From the NCBI RefSeq assembly GCF_001428335.1, contig NZ_LMSG01000005.1:21014-85013 (forward strand): a stretch of DNA of 64,000 nucleotides. The letters are read 5' to 3'. Both the position numbers and the translations under genes were made by a program. Source of the stretch: Arthrobacter sp. Soil762 (GTDB lineage Bacteria; Actinomycetota; Actinomycetes; Actinomycetales; Micrococcaceae). Under the pieces are notes generated by a model, which worked only from the letters and a program-made list of their open reading frames with translations, ran no database searches and was not told where the DNA came from. Positions 50,846-58,448 of this stretch are shown here, one piece after another; within the stretch, counting starts at the first letter, position 1, and each line of letters starts with the position of its first letter.

Positions 50846-50929
50846 TGCTGGCCTTTCTGCGGGCAGATGTCTCCAGCATTATTCCACCCGGCTCTTCCTT
50901 GCGGACCGCAAAACAGCTATAGTTCTAAT

Positions 50930-50948
50930 AAATGAATGGCATTCATTT
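50930..50948. promoter_or_regulatory. Probable TetR operator
   Basis: A perfect palindrome, arms AAATGAATG and CATTCATTT around one G, in the divergent TetR/puo intergenic region and 39 nt before the puo start. Confidence 0.65.
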
Positions 50949-50987
50949 AGTGGTTCGTGTCACTCGACCGGCCATAGAGAGGACATC

Positions 50988-52397
50988 ATGCTGAAACTTG
51001 ACCGTGACGTTGTGATCGTTGGCGCCGGACCCTCCGGGCTCACCGCTGCCCGCGAGCTGAGGAAGGCTGGCCTCAGCGTGGCAGTGCTGGAAGCACGGGA
51101 CCGTGTGGGCGGCCGAACCTGGACCGACACCATTGACGGGGCCATGCTGGAAGTCGGCGGCCAGTGGGTCTCCCCGGACCAGACCGTACTGCTGGAGCTC
51201 CTGGACGAGCTCGGCCTGAAGACATACTCCCGCTACCGTGAGGGCGAATCCGTCTACGTCGGCGCCGACGGTAAGAAGACGCGCTACACCGGTGATTCCT
51301 TCCCGGTGAGCGCAGCCATCGGGGCGGAAATGGACAAGCTGATCGGCATTCTGGACGGCCTCGCCGCGGAAATCGGCGCCACAGAGCCGTGGGCCCATCC
51401 CAAGGCCCGTGAACTGGACACCATCTCCTTCCACCACTGGCTGCGCCGGAACTCCAACGACGAGGAGGCCTGCAACAACATTGGCCTGTTCATCGCCGGC
51501 GGCATGCTCACCAAGCCCGCACACGCCTTCTCGGCACTGCAGGCGGTCCTCATGGCAGCCTCCGCCGGGTCCTTCAGCCACCTCACCGACGAGGACTTCA
51601 TCCTGGACAAGCGGGTCATCGGCGGGATGCAGCAGGTGTCCCTGCTGCAGGCAGCGGAACTGGGTGCCGACGTCGTACTTAACAGTCCGGTGCGCACCGT
51701 CCACTGGGACGATGCCGGGGAAGGCGGGCACCGCGTCAGTGTTGTCTCGGAGCGTGCCACCGTGAATGCGCGGTTTGTGATTATGGCCGTGCCGCCGAAC
51801 CTCTACTCGCGCGTCTCGTTTGACCCGCCCCTTCCGCGGCGGCAGCACCAGATGCACCAGCACCAGTCGCTGGGCCTGGTGATCAAGGTCCACGCCGTCT
51901 ACAGCACGCCGTTCTGGCGTGAAGACGGACTCTCCGGTACCGGCTTCGGTGCCGGTTCGCTGGTCCAGGAGGTCTACGACAACACCAACCACGGCGATTC
52001 CCGGGGCACCCTGGTGGGCTTCATTTCGGATGAAAAGGCCGACGCCGTCTTCGAGTTGAGTGCCGAGGAACGGAAGCGCGTGGTGCTGGAGTCCATTGCC
52101 GGCTTCCTGGGGGACAAGGCCCTGGAGCCCGAGGTCTACTACGAATCCGACTGGGGCTCCGAGGAATGGACCCGGGGCGCGTACGCCGCCAGCTACGATC
52201 TGGGCGGCCTGCACCGTTACGGCAAGGACCAGCACGCCCCCGTGGGCCCGATCTACTGGTGCTCCTCAGACCTCGCCGCTGAGGGCTACCAGCACGTTGA
52301 CGGAGCCGTCCGCATGGGCCAGCGCACGGCGGCGCGCATCGTGGACGCGGCAGGCGCTTCCCGTGCGGCAAACGAGGCGGCGGCCGCCGTCGGCTGA
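50988..52397 (+). CDS. puo: Flavin amine oxidase, putrescine oxidase type
   Basis: FAD enzyme that oxidises putrescine to 4-aminobutanal with release of ammonia and hydrogen peroxide. N-terminal FAD motif VVIVGAGPSGLTAARELRKA (about residues 7-26), then the GGRT motif in ARDRVGGRTWT and the GGQW substrate-side segment; C-terminal FAD contact EGYQHVDGAVRMGQRTA. 469 residues; the overall sequence resembles the Micrococcus/Kocuria/Rhodococcus putrescine oxidases as I remember them. The ATG at 50988 follows GAGAGGA. The upstream open frame (from 50697) is antisense to tetR and is ignored. Confidence 0.85.
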   Translation: MLKLDRDVVIVGAGPSGLTAARELRKAGLSVAVLEARDRVGGRTWTDTIDGAMLEVGGQWVSPDQTVLLELLDELGLKTYSRYREGESVYVGADGKKTRYTGDSFPVSAAIGAEMDKLIGILDGLAAEIGATEPWAHPKARELDTISFHHWLRRNSNDEEACNNIGLFIAGGMLTKPAHAFSALQAVLMAASAGSFSHLTDEDFILDKRVIGGMQQVSLLQAAELGADVVLNSPVRTVHWDDAGEGGHRVSVVSERATVNARFVIMAVPPNLYSRVSFDPPLPRRQHQMHQHQSLGLVIKVHAVYSTPFWREDGLSGTGFGAGSLVQEVYDNTNHGDSRGTLVGFISDEKADAVFELSAEERKRVVLESIAGFLGDKALEPEVYYESDWGSEEWTRGAYAASYDLGGLHRYGKDQHAPVGPIYWCSSDLAAEGYQHVDGAVRMGQRTAARIVDAAGASRAANEAAAAVG

Positions 52398-52426
52398 GCG
52401 CACCAGCTCCAACCATTCAGCGTCGA

Positions 52427-53845
52427 ATGAACCAAGAGAGGCAAGGCCACGAGTCCCAAAGAAGTGACAACACAGCCACCCAGCGCCCCGGGCAATGGCT
52501 GGCGATCTTCCTAGTGGGCTTTATCCCCATGATCCTGGTGGCGTTCGGCTACCGCGAACTGAACAATGCCATGCCCGACGCCGGCACCTCGTTTACGTGG
52601 GCATCGCGCGCCTTTGGTCCGTGGATCGGCTGGATGGGTGGCTGGGGGCTGATTGCGGCCACCATTATTGTGCTGTCCAACCTGGCGGCGGTCGCCGTGG
52701 ACTTTTTCTACCTCATGCTGGCCCAGCTGTTCGGGAACCCGGAACTGGGCGGGCTGAGCAAGAACCTTCAGCTGAACATCGCCACCACCTTGGTGTTCAT
52801 CGCCCTGGCTTGCTGGATTTCCTATCGGGGCATGGAGGCCACCAAGGGCGTGCAGTATGTATTGGTGGCGTTCCAACTGCTGGTGCTTGGCTGGTTTGCC
52901 GTTGCTGCCTTCAGTCACGTGGCCAACGGCTCGGCGTTTGATGCGACTGCCATCTCGCCGGACTGGTTCAACCCGTTCGCGGTCGGATCCTTCTCAGCAT
53001 TTGCTGCCGGGGTTTCCCTCTCCATCTTCATTTACTGGGGCTGGGACGTCACCCTGACCATGAACGAGGAAACCAAAAATCCGGAGAAGACTCCGGGGCG
53101 GGCGGCAACCGTCACCGTGGTGGTGATCGTCGCGATCTACATGACCGTTGCGTTGGCCACCCTCTCCTTTGCGGGCGTGGGCGAAACCGGCCTGGGCGCC
53201 GGGAATCCGGACAACCAGTCGAGCATCTTCGCCGTCCTCTCCGGGCCGGTCATGGGACCGTTCGCCATCCTGATGTCCCTCGCCATCCTGAGCAGTTCGG
53301 CCGCCTCGCTGCAGTCCACGTTTGTGTCGCCGGCGCGGACCATGCTGTCGATGGGTAACTACAAGGCACTCCCGGGCCGCTTCGGCAAGGTCAGCCCCCG
53401 CTTCAAGTCCCCGAGCTACGCCACGATCGCCGCGGGCGTTGCCGCCGCAGCCTTCTGCGTCATCACCCGGACCACCTCGGAGAACGCGCTCTGGGACACC
53501 ATCACGGCGCTGGGCATGATGATCTGCTTCTACTACGGCATCACAGCCCTGGCATGCGTCTGGTTCTTCCGGGCTCAGGCGTTCAGCAATGGCCGCGCCT
53601 TCTTCTTTAAGTTCCTGGCGCCGCTGCTGGGCGGAGTCATCCTGCTGGTGATGTTCTTCAAGACCGCCGCCGATTCCATGGACCCCGAGTACGGCTCCGG
53701 ATCATCGGTGGGCGGGCTGGGGATGGTGTTCATCCTGGGCATGGGCGTGATCCTGCTGGGCGTGGTCATCATGCTGGTGATGTCCCGGCTGCGGCCCGGG
53801 TTCTTCAAGGGGCAGGTGCTGGCCCGCGGCCGCGAGGAGCGCTGA
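52427..53845 (+). CDS. APC-family amino acid/polyamine permease, N-terminal helix apparently lost
   Basis: Polytopic permease following puo by 29 nt, so probably importing putrescine or an amine or amino acid for it. The sequence from about residue 24 (WLAIFLVGFIPMILVAFGYRELN) is normal TM2 onward, with PDAGTSFTWASRAFGPWIGWMGGWG and IYWGWDVTLTMNEETKNPEKTPGRA typical of the family. TM1 is missing: the first 23 residues are polar. In another frame, just upstream, VTTQPPSAPGNG looks like the real N-terminus (GTG at 52464, or a degraded start at 52449 after GAGAGG). A deletion with frameshift is the simplest reading; function is doubtful. Confidence 0.7.
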   Translation: MNQERQGHESQRSDNTATQRPGQWLAIFLVGFIPMILVAFGYRELNNAMPDAGTSFTWASRAFGPWIGWMGGWGLIAATIIVLSNLAAVAVDFFYLMLAQLFGNPELGGLSKNLQLNIATTLVFIALACWISYRGMEATKGVQYVLVAFQLLVLGWFAVAAFSHVANGSAFDATAISPDWFNPFAVGSFSAFAAGVSLSIFIYWGWDVTLTMNEETKNPEKTPGRAATVTVVVIVAIYMTVALATLSFAGVGETGLGAGNPDNQSSIFAVLSGPVMGPFAILMSLAILSSSAASLQSTFVSPARTMLSMGNYKALPGRFGKVSPRFKSPSYATIAAGVAAAAFCVITRTTSENALWDTITALGMMICFYYGITALACVWFFRAQAFSNGRAFFFKFLAPLLGGVILLVMFFKTAADSMDPEYGSGSSVGGLGMVFILGMGVILLGVVIMLVMSRLRPGFFKGQVLARGREER

Positions 53846-53858
53846 GTGCGGGCGGCGC

Positions 53859-54563
53859 CTAAGCGGGCGGGCGTATCGAAGCCTTGAACCGCCGTCGGGA
53901 ATTTGCGAGGTGGCAGCGCATGGCGGCCGAGGCGGCGGTCTCATCGCCGTCGGCGATGGCGGCAGCGATGGACCGGTGCTCGTGCACCACCTGGTCAAAG
54001 TGGTCCCGTGCGTAATGTTCGACGCCGGTGAGCAGCCGGGTGCGCGGCATCGCGATCATCGTCTGGCCCAGGGCGGCCAGGCAGTCCGAGTAGAAAGGGT
54101 TGCCGGAGGCGGCCGCGATGGCCCGGTGGAACTCGAAGTCGGCCTTCATGGCGTGGCCGGGATGGTCGGCGCTGGCGGCGAACTGTTCCAGGGCAGCACT
54201 GACCGCCCTTAACTGGCGGTCTGAGTGGTTGCGGGCGGCCAGGGCCGCAGCTTCGGTCTCGACGCCCAGCCGGAATTCCAGCAGGTGGAGGCGGTCTTCA
54301 GTGCTGGCGACGCGTCGGCTGCCTGGGACTGGCTGGGGGCCCTCGTCGGGCGGGGTCAGCGCGAAGCTTCCCCGCCCGCGTTCGGTTTCCACCAGCCCTT
54401 CGGCCTGGAGGCGCGTCAGTGCCGAGCGCACCACAGTGCGGCTGACGCCGAAGTCGACCATCAGCGTGTTTTCGCTGGGAAGCTTGTCGCCGGGCTGGAT
54501 GACGCCGTCGACGATGCGGGTGCGAAGGTCGGCGGCGAGGTCCGCGGTCAGGTTCCGGCTCAT
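53859..54563 (-). CDS. GntR-family regulator, FadR/FCD subfamily
   Basis: A 234-residue regulator. The winged HTH lies at about residues 8-70 (GDKLPSENTLMVDFGVSRTVVRSALTRLQAEGLVETERGRGSF). The helical FCD domain follows, with the metal-binding-type residues in FHRAIAAASGNPF and the C-terminal His motifs (EHRSIAAAIADGD, MRCHL). The frame is open 20 codons upstream into the dehydratase gene, but the ATG at 54563 fits the family start. It lies 10 nt after the sugar-acid dehydratase gene on the same strand and probably represses that unit through the palindromes at 55753-55779. Confidence 0.9.
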   Translation of the reverse strand: MSRNLTADLAADLRTRIVDGVIQPGDKLPSENTLMVDFGVSRTVVRSALTRLQAEGLVETERGRGSFALTPPDEGPQPVPGSRRVASTEDRLHLLEFRLGVETEAAALAARNHSDRQLRAVSAALEQFAASADHPGHAMKADFEFHRAIAAASGNPFYSDCLAALGQTMIAMPRTRLLTGVEHYARDHFDQVVHEHRSIAAAIADGDETAASAAMRCHLANSRRRFKASIRPPA

Positions 54564-54573
54564 GCGTTCAAGG

Positions 54574-55701
54574 TTACGCGCCGAATTCCACGGACTCGGT
54601 GGTCCAGGCGCGGGCCTGGTCACTGAGGGTCACGCCCAGGCCGGGACGGTCCGGGACCAGCATGCGGCCGTTTTTGGTTTCCAGGCGCTCGTTGAACAGC
54701 GGGTCAAGCCAGTCGAAGTGCTCCACCCACGGTTCCCGCGGGTACGCCGCGGCGAGGTGAAGGTGGATCTCCATGGCAAAGTGCGGCGCCAAGCCAAGCC
54801 CGCGTTCGTCCGCCAGGGCGGCGAGGCGCAGGAACTGCGTGATACCGCCGACGCGGGGTGCGTCCGGCTGGATGATGTCGCAGCCGTTGGCGTTGATGAG
54901 GCCCTTGTGCTCGGCCACGGAAGCCAGCATCTCGCCGGTGGCTATGGGGGTGTCCAGGACGTTGGCCAGGTGCGCATGGCCCTCAAAGTCGTAGGCATCC
55001 AGCGGCTCTTCGATCCAGATGAGGTTGTACTGCTCCAACTGGCGGCCCATGCGCAGAGCGGTGGCGCGGTCCCACTGCTGGTTGGCGTCCACCATCAGCG
55101 GGACGTCCCAGCCGATGTGTTCGCGGATGCCTGCGACGCGGCGCAGGTCCTCTTTGCTGTCCGGGAGGCCCACTTTGATCTTGATGCCGCCGAGGCCCTC
55201 CTCCAGGAGGACGGTGGCCCGGGCCTTGACTTCTTCGAGGGAGGCATTGAGGAAGCCGCCGGAGGTGTTGTATGTCTGGACGGAGTCCCGGTAAGACCCC
55301 AGGAACTTGGCCAGGGAGAGGCCGGCGCGCTTGGCCTTGAGGTCGTAGAGTGCGATGTCGATGGCGGCCAGGGCCTGGGTGGCCACACCCGAGCGGCCCA
55401 CGGAGGCGCCGGCCCAGAGCAGCTTGGTGTAGATCTTGCCGATGTCGTTGGGGTCCTCGCCGATGATGCCCTCGGCGACCTCCTTGGCGTGCGCGTACTG
55501 GGCGGGGCCGCCGGCGCGCTTGGAGTAGCTGAAGCCTAGGCCAGTGTGGCCGAGCTCCGTGGTGATCTCCGCGAACAGGAACACCACTTCGGTCATGGGC
55601 GTCTGCCGCCCCGTGAAGACCTTGGCGTCGCTGATGGGGACGGCCAGCGGCAGCCGCGCGGTGGAAAGTTTTACGTGCCGGATGACATCGACGGTACTCA
55701 T
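54574..55701 (-). CDS. Enolase-superfamily dehydratase, L-talarate/galactarate type
   Basis: Mandelate-racemase-group enzyme that dehydrates an acid sugar. The capping domain is followed by the barrel with catalytic Lys in GIKIKVG, metal ligands in LMVDANQQWD, WIEEPLDAYD and TPIATGEML, and the His-containing LAPHFAMEIHLHL. Segments GFSYSKRAGG, KIYTKLLWAGASVGRSG and NTSGGFL closely resemble the Salmonella L-talarate/galactarate dehydratase as I recall it. 375 residues. Followed by its likely regulator gene; no transporter or other galactarate gene is adjacent. Confidence 0.85.
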   Translation of the reverse strand: MSTVDVIRHVKLSTARLPLAVPISDAKVFTGRQTPMTEVVFLFAEITTELGHTGLGFSYSKRAGGPAQYAHAKEVAEGIIGEDPNDIGKIYTKLLWAGASVGRSGVATQALAAIDIALYDLKAKRAGLSLAKFLGSYRDSVQTYNTSGGFLNASLEEVKARATVLLEEGLGGIKIKVGLPDSKEDLRRVAGIREHIGWDVPLMVDANQQWDRATALRMGRQLEQYNLIWIEEPLDAYDFEGHAHLANVLDTPIATGEMLASVAEHKGLINANGCDIIQPDAPRVGGITQFLRLAALADERGLGLAPHFAMEIHLHLAAAYPREPWVEHFDWLDPLFNERLETKNGRMLVPDRPGLGVTLSDQARAWTTESVEFGA

Positions 55702-55752
55702 GGGGCTCCTCGAAAGCAGGCTGTCGGGCTTGCGTTGCCCTGCTACTTAGAG

Positions 55753-55779
55753 TACAAGTATCAAACTTGTATTACAAGT
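55753..55779. promoter_or_regulatory. Probable GntR/FCD operator
   Basis: Three alternating heptamers: TACAAGT (55753), ACTTGTA (55765) and TACAAGT (55773). The last two form a perfect 15-bp palindrome with a one-base centre, and the first pairs with the second across 5 nt. It lies 52-78 nt upstream of the dehydratase start. Confidence 0.65.
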
Positions 55780-55860
55780 GTTGTTGGTGGAGCCGCTCTT
55801 TCCGGCTGTCCCGCTGCCGGAACAGGGCGAAACGCTCCCGTTGCCGTTCCATGGTCGTGC

Positions 55861-56082
55861 TCCCGTTCCGTCCAGATTTCGGTCGAACCGATCCATGCTG
55901 TGGACCACCTCAGCGTCTGCGTCTGGCGTAAAGCGTCTCAGCGCGGCAAGAGTGTGGTCCGGCAATGTCCTTGCTTGATGCCGTGTCGCTGAAAGCCCTA
56001 TCCAGGGCCTCACGGTCGAGCTGGCATTTGTCGTTCTGGTCCAAGTCCTGACACTTGCATAGCCGATCCTCTGACTTTCCAC
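55861..56082 (-). pseudogene. Remnant of a serine recombinase (Tn3-type resolvase), frameshifted
   Basis: Joining three frames restores a resolvase N-terminus: SQRIGYA at the start (near 56075), then CQDLDQNDKCQLDREALDRAFSDTAS and SKDIAGP in a second frame, then DHTLAALRRFTPDADAEVVHSMDRFDRNLDG back in the first frame. The catalytic-core signature HSMDR.ARNLD is still visible, although the catalytic Ser region is damaged. Nothing of the C-terminal HTH is seen. A dead, 3'-truncated copy that marks past transposon or plasmid activity. Confidence 0.8.
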
Positions 56083-56279
56083 TGAAATCTTCCGCTGACC
56101 GGCAGGAAACTGCGCAGTCCTGTTCAGTGCTGCCCAGGCCGCTCCTGGCGTAGGTCGTGACCGGATGGATGGTTTTCCCGGCGGAGTCGTAGCTCCCGGC
56201 GAATGTGGTCATCTGCTGGCCACCGACGTGGGGCCGCTGGTGGTGGATGTACTTCCCCGACCGCGCCGTGGAATCGCGC

Positions 56280-56843
56280 TCAGCGCCTCGTCTCGTACCT
56301 GGTTAGGACCACGCCGCCGGGAAACGTCCGCGTCTCCACCAGGTTCAGGTTCACCCAGCCGTCCAGCGCGGTGAAGAACGGCGTGCCGCCGCCCACCAGG
56401 ACCGGATGGCTATCGATCGCATACTCGTCGATCAGCCCGGCCCGCATGGCCGCCCCGGCGAGCGTGGCGCCGCCGACCCTCATCGGGCCGCCGTCCTCGG
56501 CCTTGAGCCGGGTGATCTCCGCGACCGCGTCGCCTTTGACCAGGCGGGTGTTCCAGTCGACCTTGTCGACCGTCGAGGAGAACACCACCTTCGGCGTGTC
56601 CCGCCAGTTCCGCGCGAACTCGATCTGCGCCGGGGTAGCGCCTGTCTACTGGTCGCCAGTCGGCCAGTGGGAGCTCATTGTCTCCCACAGCTTGCGCCCA
56701 TACAGCATCAGGCTGATCGCCCGCTCCTCGTCGACCCACCACTGGAACAGCTCGTCGCTCGGCCCGCCCCAGCCAATGTCGTCGCCGGCCGCGGCGACGT
56801 AGCCGTCAAGGGTCAGGTTCACGCCGTAGATCAGCTTCCGCAT
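56280..56843 (-). pseudogene. Dihydrofolate reductase-like (RibD C-terminal family) protein, broken by an in-frame stop
   Basis: Two open pieces in the same frame: MRKLIYGVNLTLDGYVAAAGDDIGW to WPTGDQ (56843-56649), then a TAG at 56646-56648, then TGATPAQIEFARNWRDTPKVVFSSTVDKVDW to the C-terminus ending at 56280. Together they make a complete protein of about 187 residues of the DHFR-like reductase family often found as mobile or stress-related genes. A single base change (TAG from CAG or similar) would restore it. Reinitiation at the Met at 56588 could only give the C-terminal half. Confidence 0.85.
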
Positions 56844-57029
56844 CGCGCCAGCCTTCCGTCAGTCGGTCTCCAGCGTATAGATCGGGCGCGGCGCGGGAAA
56901 CCCATCGGTGCACGAGCGACTCGCAGGCAGTCCTCGTGCTCGGGGCTCAGCGTGGCATACTCGATCGCCTCCCGCCGCGACGCCCCGTCGGACATGAGCA
57001 CGCCAGCCCGGTGGAGGATCCACCAAGGA

Positions 57030-57110
57030 CGGCCAGGGTGACATTCATCGCTGCTAAAACGCCGCCATTTATCGCTGCGATTCGCACTGAAAGGCGTTAG
57101 CGCCAGTTTT
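57030..57110. mobile_element. Possible insertion-sequence end (remnant)
   Basis: Two direct copies of ATCGCTGC spaced about 27 nt (57047 and 57071), with surrounding text resembling multi-repeat ends of IS21-like elements. No transposase is seen, so this is only a suggestion. Confidence 0.2.
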
Positions 57111-57135
57111 CCGCGCGATGGTCCCCGACTGGCTG

Positions 57136-57172
57136 AAAAAATAAGCCCCACCCGGATGACCCGGATGGGGCT
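57136..57172 (-). terminator. Minus-strand terminator of the small HTH gene
   Basis: A 12-bp stem with one mismatch (57144-57155 with 57161-57172; arm AGCCCCACCCGG). On the minus strand it is followed by TATTTTTTC. Confidence 0.85.
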
Positions 57173-57182
57173 CATTTCTCAA

Positions 57183-57485
57183 TTAGGTCATTGGCGCAAA
57201 ATGAATGCCACGGCGACCAGAAGGTCGTGCTGGTGAAGGGCTCAGGATTTCGGGGGAGGGTCGCTCCGACGCGACATGCTTGGTGAATCCGAGCGCCTCA
57301 GCGATGCTTGCCGAGCTCATTCCTTCGTCGTTGGCTCGAATGACAGCTTCGATGAGGAGCTGCTCAACCGCCTCGCTGAGTGTCCTGAGGTCACGAAGAG
57401 CAGCTTCGGTCTCGGGTAACTGGAGGTTGGCCTGGTGCCAACGGAATTCTTGGGCGTGGCGGCTGGCTTTTCGTTCTGCGCTCAT
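57183..57485 (-). CDS. Small HTH-like protein divergent from the partition cassette
   Basis: A 100-residue protein of unknown family, read from the ATG at 57485. Residues about 17-70 are helical and charged (ETEAALRDLRTLSEAVEQLLIEAVIRANDEG), followed by a helix-turn-helix-like pattern (MSSASIAEALGFTKHVASER) and a Pro/Ser/Arg-rich tail. It has its own terminator and is divergent from the RHH/ParM-like genes across 320 nt. It may regulate that cassette or have been carried in with it; this is inferred only from position. Confidence 0.6.
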   Translation of the reverse strand: MSAERKASRHAQEFRWHQANLQLPETEAALRDLRTLSEAVEQLLIEAVIRANDEGMSSASIAEALGFTKHVASERPSPEILSPSPARPSGRRGIHFAPMT

Positions 57486-57805
57486 GTGGACAACATTAGT
57501 TGTACGGGCAGATACCAACAAAAAGAAACGCTGCACCTAGGCGCAAGGGTTAGTTGTAGTGGTGCGTGCGTTGCTCCAAAGTTTCCGATAAATCTCGGGC
57601 TAAGGTTGGGTTGTTCCTGACCAGAACTGACCCGAGACGGGTCATATGTGGGTTGAGAGCTACGCGAGCGAAGGGTCTGGGAACTAACCATACGTGGTCA
57701 ATATGTTGCCATCTGTGACCACTTCCGGGTTGATCGTGGGCTTGAGTCCACATTTGCTCGTAAACGAGAACACCACACTTCTATTAATCAGAGAGAGGAG
57801 GGTTC
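57486..57805. other. Divergent intergenic region, candidate centromere/promoter of the partition cassette
   Basis: Contains inverted repeats GACCCG/CGGGTC (57629-57643), GTGGTCA/TGACCAC (57694-57722) and CTCGT/ACGAG near 57757, and three direct GGGTTG copies (57608, 57650, 57727). Plasmid type II loci carry a repeat centromere next to the DNA-binding gene; this is where one would be expected. No gene is seen. Confidence 0.45.
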
Positions 57806-58369
57806 ATGGCCAACCTTCAGAGCAAGGCGGCAGCACCAAAGGAGAAGGCCGCTGCTGTGAAAACCGCAAAAACTTCTGCTGTAACTATGAAGCCACAGCC
57901 CCACCGTTTCCGCCTGAGCGTCCCCGCAGCCGATGAGGCCGTGCTGATGTGGATGAATTTGCAGGACAACCCATCACTGTCTGTTCGGATGCTGATCCGT
58001 GAGAGCATCGAGCGCCTTGGCTACGTCGATGTCATCAACCGACCAGTTGCTCAGCTTCCCACGCGCGGGCGTCCTGTTGGTCCTGAAGAGGAATCAACGG
58101 AGAGAGAGCGGAATGCAGAAACGGCTGCGGCTCCGGTTGCGTGGGTTCAGCAGGTGGCGACACCTGCTGCGTCAACGGATCTGGATCGCAACCAGGAGAC
58201 AAACACCGGACCCGAGATCCTGGGTATCGTCCTGGAAGCCCCGACACTGGTTCAGAAACCTGCACCAAGACAGGACGACATCCACACGTCCTCCTCGACC
58301 ACTCCTGAACCGGAGCAGCCTTCTGGCGGACAGCTTGAAGTCAACGACATCTTCGCGACGCTGCGCTAA
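57806..58369 (+). CDS. Ribbon-helix-helix-type DNA-binding protein, ParR/StbB-like adaptor
   Basis: A 187-residue protein with a Lys/Ala-rich N-terminus. Residues about 33-72 have an RHH-like layout: a short strand (HRFRLSVPA) followed by two helices (DEAVLMWMNLQDN and SLSVRMLIRESIERLG), the pattern of plasmid ParR/StbB adaptors that bind centromere repeats. The remaining about 110 residues are Pro/Glu/Thr-rich and probably disordered; the extreme C-terminus (LEVNDIFATLR) is hydrophobic enough to be the actin-contacting tail. GAGAGGAGGG precedes the ATG. It lies 79 nt before the ParM-like gene. Confidence 0.7.
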   Translation: MANLQSKAAAPKEKAAAVKTAKTSAVTMKPQPHRFRLSVPAADEAVLMWMNLQDNPSLSVRMLIRESIERLGYVDVINRPVAQLPTRGRPVGPEEESTERERNAETAAAPVAWVQQVATPAASTDLDRNQETNTGPEILGIVLEAPTLVQKPAPRQDDIHTSSSTTPEPEQPSGGQLEVNDIFATLR

Positions 58370-58448
58370 CTCCCGTAACAACTCCCAGCACTTCTCTTGT
58401 ATGGCACCTCAGTAACACACCAAACACTTTCACGACGGGATCACATTC

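Noticed and set aside
56831..57175. A 114-codon minus-strand frame that looked like a transposase fragment
   Set aside because: No transposase motif could be confirmed. Only the ATCGCTGC direct repeats remain, as a weak IS-end suggestion.
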